This document shows, piece by piece, positions 15,119 through 18,544 of a DNA stretch of 18,544 nucleotides. Source of the stretch: an uncultured Oscillibacter sp. (GTDB lineage Bacteria; Bacillota; Clostridia; Oscillospirales; Oscillospiraceae); assembly GCA_947245315.1 (NCBI GenBank), contig CAMXNV010000017.1, forward strand, positions 1-18,544, read 5' to 3'. The notes under the pieces were generated by a model, which made no database searches, was not told the DNA's origin, and saw nothing but the letters and a program-made list of their open reading frames with translations. Each line of letters starts with the position of its first letter. Position 1 is the first letter of the stretch. The translations under genes were made by a program, and so were the position numbers.

Positions 15119-15715
15119 TCAGTCCTGGTGGTCGCGGGCCTGGAGCTGGAGGCTGAACACGGCCTCCCGCACCACGACTTCCTCATCCTCGCACATGTTG
15201 ACAAACTTGGTGGCGTACATATACCGGCCGTTTTGGAGCTCCTGCTTCCGCAGGACCTCGCAGCAGAGAATGACGGGCTCCTCCGTGGGGGTCACCACGA
15301 TTTCCATCTGCTCGTGGAGCTCCAGGGGGCAGTCCGCGTAGAAGGCGACGCCGCCGCAGCTGAGGTCAATGGACTGGACGGTCTGCCGTCCCCGCCAGCA
15401 GGAGCTGGGAAGGGGATAGAGGAAGGTGTCGAACTTCACAGGAACCCGCAGGTTCCGCCGGACCTCCGGGTCCAGGGTGGCGATCTTCTCCAGGAGGACC
15501 GTGTCCCCCCGCTGGCGGAGGATGCGGCACTGGATGGGGGGCTCGTTGCTGCTGGCGCTGAACAGGGTGACGACCTCGTGGCGCATGACGTCGTCCACCT
15601 TGTTGTCCTGAATCAAGAGGCGCATGGGGGTGGTCTCCGGGGGGCTGCTCAGCTCCCCGTTGGCCAGGGCGTTGTTCTGGGTGTCCAGAATCAGATAGGT
15701 ATGGTTGGCGGTCAT
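15119..15715 (-). CDS. PilZ-domain c-di-GMP-binding protein
   Basis: The ATG at 15715 overlaps the stop of the upstream gene by 4 bases (ATGA), and GGGAGG stands just upstream. The product is 198 residues. Residues 1-80 are a beta-rich N-domain of YcgR-N type (MRLLIQDNKVDDVMRHEVVTLFSA). A PilZ domain follows, with RxxxR as R86-RNL-R90 and DxSxxG as DLSCGG (117-122), so c-di-GMP binding is expected. The C-terminus ends in a short helix (VREAVFSLQLQARDHQD). It has no signal peptide or membrane segment, so it is cytoplasmic. Translational coupling to the FlhB-like gene and a 22-base gap to the giant SLH gene place it inside the cluster. It shares its layout with the second PilZ protein at 5351-6058 but little sequence outside the motifs. 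The partner is unknown. Confidence 0.88.
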   Translation of the reverse strand: MTANHTYLILDTQNNALANGELSSPPETTPMRLLIQDNKVDDVMRHEVVTLFSASSNEPPIQCRILRQRGDTVLLEKIATLDPEVRRNLRVPVKFDTFLYPLPSSCWRGRQTVQSIDLSCGGVAFYADCPLELHEQMEIVVTPTEEPVILCCEVLRKQELQNGRYMYATKFVNMCEDEEVVVREAVFSLQLQARDHQD

Positions 15716-16044
15716 CTCGGTTCCTCCCTCTCACTTGGCGGCGTCTGGCTGCGCTTCTCCTGCCGGTTCTGCAAATTGGCGGTGGGGTCGAAGTGGAGGA
15801 AGTACACGTAAATCTCCACAATGGCCTGGTAGAGGCTCTCCGGAATCTCCTGGCCCAGCTGGAGCTGGGTGAGGATGGTGGACAGAGAGTTGTCCTCGTA
15901 AATGGGGACGCCGCAGTCCGCGGCGGTCTCCACGATCTTTTCCGCCATATATCCCATGCCGGAGGCCACGATGACCGGCGCGGCGTCGCCTGGGCCGTAT
16001 TGCAGGGCCACGGCCTTCTTGGCCCGGGTTTCAGATCTTGACAT
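15712..16044 (-). CDS. FlhB C-terminal-domain-like export switch protein (YlqH/FlhX type)
   Basis: The product is 110 residues and consists only of the cytoplasmic C-terminal domain of FlhB/YscU/EscU: KKAVALQYGPGDAAPVIVAS, then AADCGVPIYEDNSLSTILTQL, GQEIPESLYQAIVEIYVYFL. The FlhB membrane part and the NPTH autocleavage motif are absent, as in Bacillus YlqH. In full FlhB this domain switches the flagellar type III export gate between substrates. Free copies are thought to stand in for or modulate it. The start is not certain: ATG 16044 is used, but GTG at 16050 sits at better spacing from AAGGGA, and a TTG at 16065 is also in frame. It overlaps the stop of the upstream FliK-like gene by 14 bases and the next start by 4, which implies coupled translation. 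The tail after 88 is charged and likely disordered. Confidence 0.88.
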   Translation of the reverse strand: MSRSETRAKKAVALQYGPGDAAPVIVASGMGYMAEKIVETAADCGVPIYEDNSLSTILTQLQLGQEIPESLYQAIVEIYVYFLHFDPTANLQNRQEKRSQTPPSEREEPR

Positions 16045-17458
16045 TGACACTGTTCTTCCCTTCAAAGATTTTGGGGAACACCTCGGTCAGGGTGACCGGG
16101 CGCTCCATCCGCCGGACGGCCACCCGGGTGGGGCGGAGCTCGTTCCGGGCCAGGATCTGGGAGACGGCGTCCCCGATTTGCTGGGAGAAGGGGGCCGCCG
16201 TGTCCGGGCAGGCGATCTGCACGTCCACGTCGCTGCCCTGGGCGGTGAGCACGACGTCAAACAGGCCCAGGGACTGGACGTCCATCTTGAATAAGAAGCG
16301 CATGGTCTTCTGACCGGCGCCCCGGCCCTGCTCCTCCTCGGCATCCGGGTCCACCCAGAGCTCGGAGAAGAGCATCCGCCCGTCCCACTCCAGGGGAATG
16401 AGGTAGTGGTTGACGGGCATGTAGACGCTCTCGTTCAGCAGCATGGCGGCGATGAGATTCTGGAAGGCCTGCTGGACCTCGGCGCTGCCCTCGCCCCGGA
16501 AGGCCCGGGCGGCGGCGGAGGCCAGCTGGTTGGAGAAATCCAGGACCCGGGAGTCGGCCCCCGTGTTCCGGCTCCGGAGGAGGAGCAGGAGGGACTCGTC
16601 GTCGATGCCCCCCAGCTGGCCCTTCAGGGTGCCGTAGCCGCTGAGCTGGTGGAAGCCCTCCAGCAGCTTCTCCTCGGACCCGTTCTCATACCGGGCCACG
16701 TTCAGGGCCAGCATGGTCAAAAGGGCCCGGGGGGTGCCCATATCGTGAGTCCGTTCCACGTAGGAGGACATGTAGGGGAAAATCTCCCGCTGGAGGAGCT
16801 GGAGGTTCCCCTGCCGGTTCCCGGCGGCGATGCCGTTTTGCAGCTGGGCCGTCAGGTCCCGGAGCTTCTCCGCCCAGCTGGCGGGCATGGCGTCCGCCAT
16901 GGATTGAAGGTCCCGGAGGAGGTTGCCCTCGATGTGGCTGGTGGAGTCGAAGTCCACGTAGGCCTTGAGGAATTGCAGGATATCGGTCCGGACCCCGTCG
17001 GAGGAGGCCCGGTCGTAGGCGTTGCGCAGCAGGGCGAAGAGGGCCCCGCCGAAGCGGGTTCCCGTCTTGAACTGGCCGTTGAGGAAGGCCATCAGCTGGC
17101 TCTCGTCCATGCGCATCATTTCCAGCAGGCGGCCCATCTCCTCGGCGATGCCGGCCCCCAGGCCGGAGGAGACGACGATGCCCTCCTTCCCGGAGAAGAT
17201 ACGGGCCAGGGTCTCCGCCAGGTTGGGGGTGTCCTTCAAGCGCTGGAGGAAGGTCTGGAAATTGGAGTCGTAGCGGATCCGGCCGTCGCCCTGGAGGTTG
17301 CTGTCCTGGTGCTCCGTGCGCCCGTCGGCGCGGACAACCTTCTTGGGATCGGGGACATTTTGAATCTGCGTATTCTCCGGGGATACCGGGATGTTCCGGT
17401 TCAGCGTCGTCTTGTCATAACCGGGAACGGGGTTGGTCGCGCCGAGCAGATCGGGCAT
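16031..17458 (-). CDS. FliK/YlqG-like protein with hook-length-control C-terminal domain
   Basis: The start at 17458 (MPDLLGATN) has GAGGTG about 6 bases upstream; a GTG at 17494 lacks a good site. The product is 475 residues. The N-terminus (1-65) is polar and probably disordered. The middle (about 66-340) is helical with LLEMMRMDE, LLTMLALNVARY and similar amphipathic helices. The last 130 residues form a beta-rich domain (HYLIPLEWDGRMLFSEL, FLFKMDVQSLGLFDVVL, VDVQIACPD, then SQQIGDAVSQIL) with the pattern of the FliK C-terminal domain, which in flagella contacts FlhB to switch export. The neighbouring gene is an FlhB-C-like protein, the same pairing as ylqG-ylqH in Bacillus. This supports the call beyond weak sequence similarity. 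It is first in the minus-strand cluster and divergent from cheA. Confidence 0.72.
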   Translation of the reverse strand: MPDLLGATNPVPGYDKTTLNRNIPVSPENTQIQNVPDPKKVVRADGRTEHQDSNLQGDGRIRYDSNFQTFLQRLKDTPNLAETLARIFSGKEGIVVSSGLGAGIAEEMGRLLEMMRMDESQLMAFLNGQFKTGTRFGGALFALLRNAYDRASSDGVRTDILQFLKAYVDFDSTSHIEGNLLRDLQSMADAMPASWAEKLRDLTAQLQNGIAAGNRQGNLQLLQREIFPYMSSYVERTHDMGTPRALLTMLALNVARYENGSEEKLLEGFHQLSGYGTLKGQLGGIDDESLLLLLRSRNTGADSRVLDFSNQLASAAARAFRGEGSAEVQQAFQNLIAAMLLNESVYMPVNHYLIPLEWDGRMLFSELWVDPDAEEEQGRGAGQKTMRFLFKMDVQSLGLFDVVLTAQGSDVDVQIACPDTAAPFSQQIGDAVSQILARNELRPTRVAVRRMERPVTLTEVFPKIFEGKNSVNVKI

Positions 17459-17562
17459 TCTTGACACCTCACAGAAAAAACTTGCTGCCGCCACTTATTT
17501 TTTTAGCGCAACAGGTCGATAGTAATGAAAAAGGCTGATAAGGCTGATAAGGTGGTGTTTTC
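17459..17562. promoter_or_regulatory. Divergent intergenic region between cheA and the FliK-like gene
   Basis: The 104 bases are AT-rich compared with both sides and must drive at least the minus-strand cluster. On the plus strand, GTCGATAG (17515-17522) resembles a sigma-28 -10 box (GCCGATAA), but only TATT stands at the -35 position 15 bases upstream. Read as sigma-A, TTATTT (17495-17500) and GATAGT (17518-17523) are 17 bases apart but weak. No strong pair was found for the minus strand. A perfect tandem 9-mer AAGGCTGAT (17531-17539, 17540-17548) abuts the cheA ribosome site. Confidence 0.4.
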
Positions 17563-17566
17563 GTGA
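17525..17566 (+). CDS. Possible 13-residue leader peptide overlapping the cheA start
   Basis: ATG at 17525 opens MKKADKADKVVFS and stops at TGA 17564-17566, which overlaps the cheA GTG (17563-17565) in the sequence GTGA. Such an overlap favours termination-reinitiation. However, only a weak CAGGT precedes the ATG, and the peptide is short and encoded by the tandem AAGGCTGAT repeat. It may be chance. Low confidence. Confidence 0.22.
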   Translation: MKKADKADKVVFS

Positions 17567-18544
17567 GCAACAATGATATTCTGGATATGTACATCTATGA
17601 AACCAACACGCTTCTTGAGCAGCTGGAGAGCATTGTTCTGGACGCGGAAAAGGAAAATACATTCTCTCAGGACAATGTGAACGAGATCTTCCGCATCATG
17701 CACACAATCAAGGGCTCCTCCGCCATGATGGAGTTCGACACGCTGGCCAAGGTGTCCCACCGCATTGAGGACATGTTCTTCCTCATCCGGGAGGGCACCA
17801 TGTCCGTGGTCAAGGAGGAGGACCGCCCCGCCCTGTTTGACGTGATGCTCCACTCCGTGGACTATTTCCGGGAGGAAATGGAGAAGGTGGAGGCAGAACA
17901 GCCCCTTAATGATGATGTCGACAGTTTCTTAGAAAATATTAATAGTTTGATTGCCAAAATTAAGGGGGAAGATATTCCAGCCGAGTCCGCGCCCAAGGCC
18001 GCGGCCCCCGCGCCCGCCCCGGCGGCGGAGGCCCCGGCGGCCCCCGCGCCCGCCCAGACCACGGAGGGCGACGCCGACTTCCCCTATGAGCTCCGGGTCT
18101 TCTTTGACGAGGGGTGCGGCATGGAGAACCTCCGGGCCTTCATGCTGGTGACCTCCATCCAGGGCTTCTGCGCCGAGGCGGACTTCACGTATCAGCCCCC
18201 CGGGGTGGAGAGCGATTCCTCCCTGTCCGAGGTGGTCATTGAACACGGCTTCCTCCTCCAGTTCCGCAAGGAGGAGGACCGGGCCCGGGCCGTGCCCGTG
18301 GTGATGACCGCCGGCTCCGTCCACTCCTATGAGGAGCGGAACTATGTTCCCGCGCCCCCGGCCCCGGCGGAGCCCGCCCCGGCCCAGGAGTCCGCGGCCC
18401 CCGCGGCGCAGAAGCCCGCCGCCCCGGCGGTCCAGGCCGCGGCCCAGCACCAGAACCAGGGCCAGAAGGAGAGCCTCATCAGCGTGAACCTGAGCAAGCT
18501 GGACCAGCTCTCCGCCATCGTGGGCGAGATCGTCATCACCGAGG
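17563..18544 (+). CDS. cheA: Chemotaxis histidine kinase CheA, N-terminal part (3' end outside window)
   Basis: The GTG at 17563 has AAGGTGG (17549-17555) 7 bases upstream; the frame then stays open to the window end, giving 327 residues. Residues 1-105 are the P1/Hpt domain, with the phosphate-accepting histidine in RIMHTIKGSSAMMEF (His47). A variable Ala/Pro linker follows (about 145-166). Then comes an alpha/beta domain (PYELRVFFDEGC to MTAGSVHSYEERN, about 170-265) in the position of the CheY/CheB-binding P2 domain. A second Ala/Pro/Gln linker follows, then the start of the dimerisation domain (LISVNLSKLDQLSAIVGEIVITE). CheA takes signals from MCP arrays and phosphorylates CheY and CheB. 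It diverges from the FliK-like gene; its partner genes (cheW, cheB and others) would lie downstream. Confidence 0.95.
   Translation, partial: MSNNDILDMYIYETNTLLEQLESIVLDAEKENTFSQDNVNEIFRIMHTIKGSSAMMEFDTLAKVSHRIEDMFFLIREGTMSVVKEEDRPALFDVMLHSVDYFREEMEKVEAEQPLNDDVDSFLENINSLIAKIKGEDIPAESAPKAAAPAPAPAAEAPAAPAPAQTTEGDADFPYELRVFFDEGCGMENLRAFMLVTSIQGFCAEADFTYQPPGVESDSSLSEVVIEHGFLLQFRKEEDRARAVPVVMTAGSVHSYEERNYVPAPPAPAEPAPAQESAAPAAQKPAAPAVQAAAQHQNQGQKESLISVNLSKLDQLSAIVGEIVITE

Noticed and set aside
17461..17466. Perfect TTGACA, a textbook -35 box on the plus strand ahead of cheA
   Set aside because: The sequence 17 bases on (GCTGCC) is nothing like a -10 box, and TTGACA falls between the ribosome site and start codon of the minus-strand gene; taken as chance.

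Overview
The window comes from a motile, high-GC Firmicute of clostridial type, most likely Oscillospiraceae (Flavonifractor/Oscillibacter-like). This placement is inferred from several things seen together: strong AGGAGG-type ribosome sites, SLH-domain surface proteins, a CheA with a GTG start, a FlhB C-domain-only protein as in Bacillus YlqH, and generally G+C-rich coding sequence. No rRNA, tRNA, CRISPR array, transposase or phage gene is visible.

Layout. (1) 1-258: tail of a methyl-accepting chemotaxis protein, plus strand. (2) 259-531: a non-coding, hairpin-rich stretch. (3) 532-3866, plus strand: an FtsA/actin-fold ATPase with a proline-rich linker and small beta-grasp-like C-terminal modules, then a single-pass membrane protein with a Lys/Ala-rich coiled-coil cytoplasmic part. 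(4) 3815-5218, minus strand: a ClpB-like single-AAA+ ATPase whose 3' end overlaps the membrane-protein gene by 52 bp. (5) 5299-5329: a strong terminator hairpin closing the long minus-strand cluster to its right. (6) 17458 down to 5351, minus strand: six tightly packed genes in the order FliK/YlqG-like, FlhB C-domain-like (YlqH/FlhX), PilZ protein, very large SLH surface protein, Ig-like/SLH surface protein, YcgR-like PilZ protein. (7) 17563-18544, plus strand: the N-terminal part of CheA, divergent from the six-gene cluster.

How the parts fit. The window is flanked by chemotaxis genes (MCP and CheA). The six-gene cluster joins an orphan flagellar-export-switch pair, two proteins with intact c-di-GMP-binding PilZ motifs, and two Sec-exported, cell-wall-anchored S-layer-type proteins. 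Gaps of -14, -4, +22, +88 and +19 bp argue for co-transcription. A terminator-like hairpin between the two surface-protein genes probably tunes their ratio. The simplest reading (inference) is a motility-to-surface module in which c-di-GMP sensing and an export-switch pair are co-expressed with envelope proteins. The FtsA-like/membrane pair and the AAA+ protein are separate transcription units of unknown role.

A stretch of clearly lower G+C (about 9480-11450) spans the junction of the two surface-protein genes and suggests local recombination.
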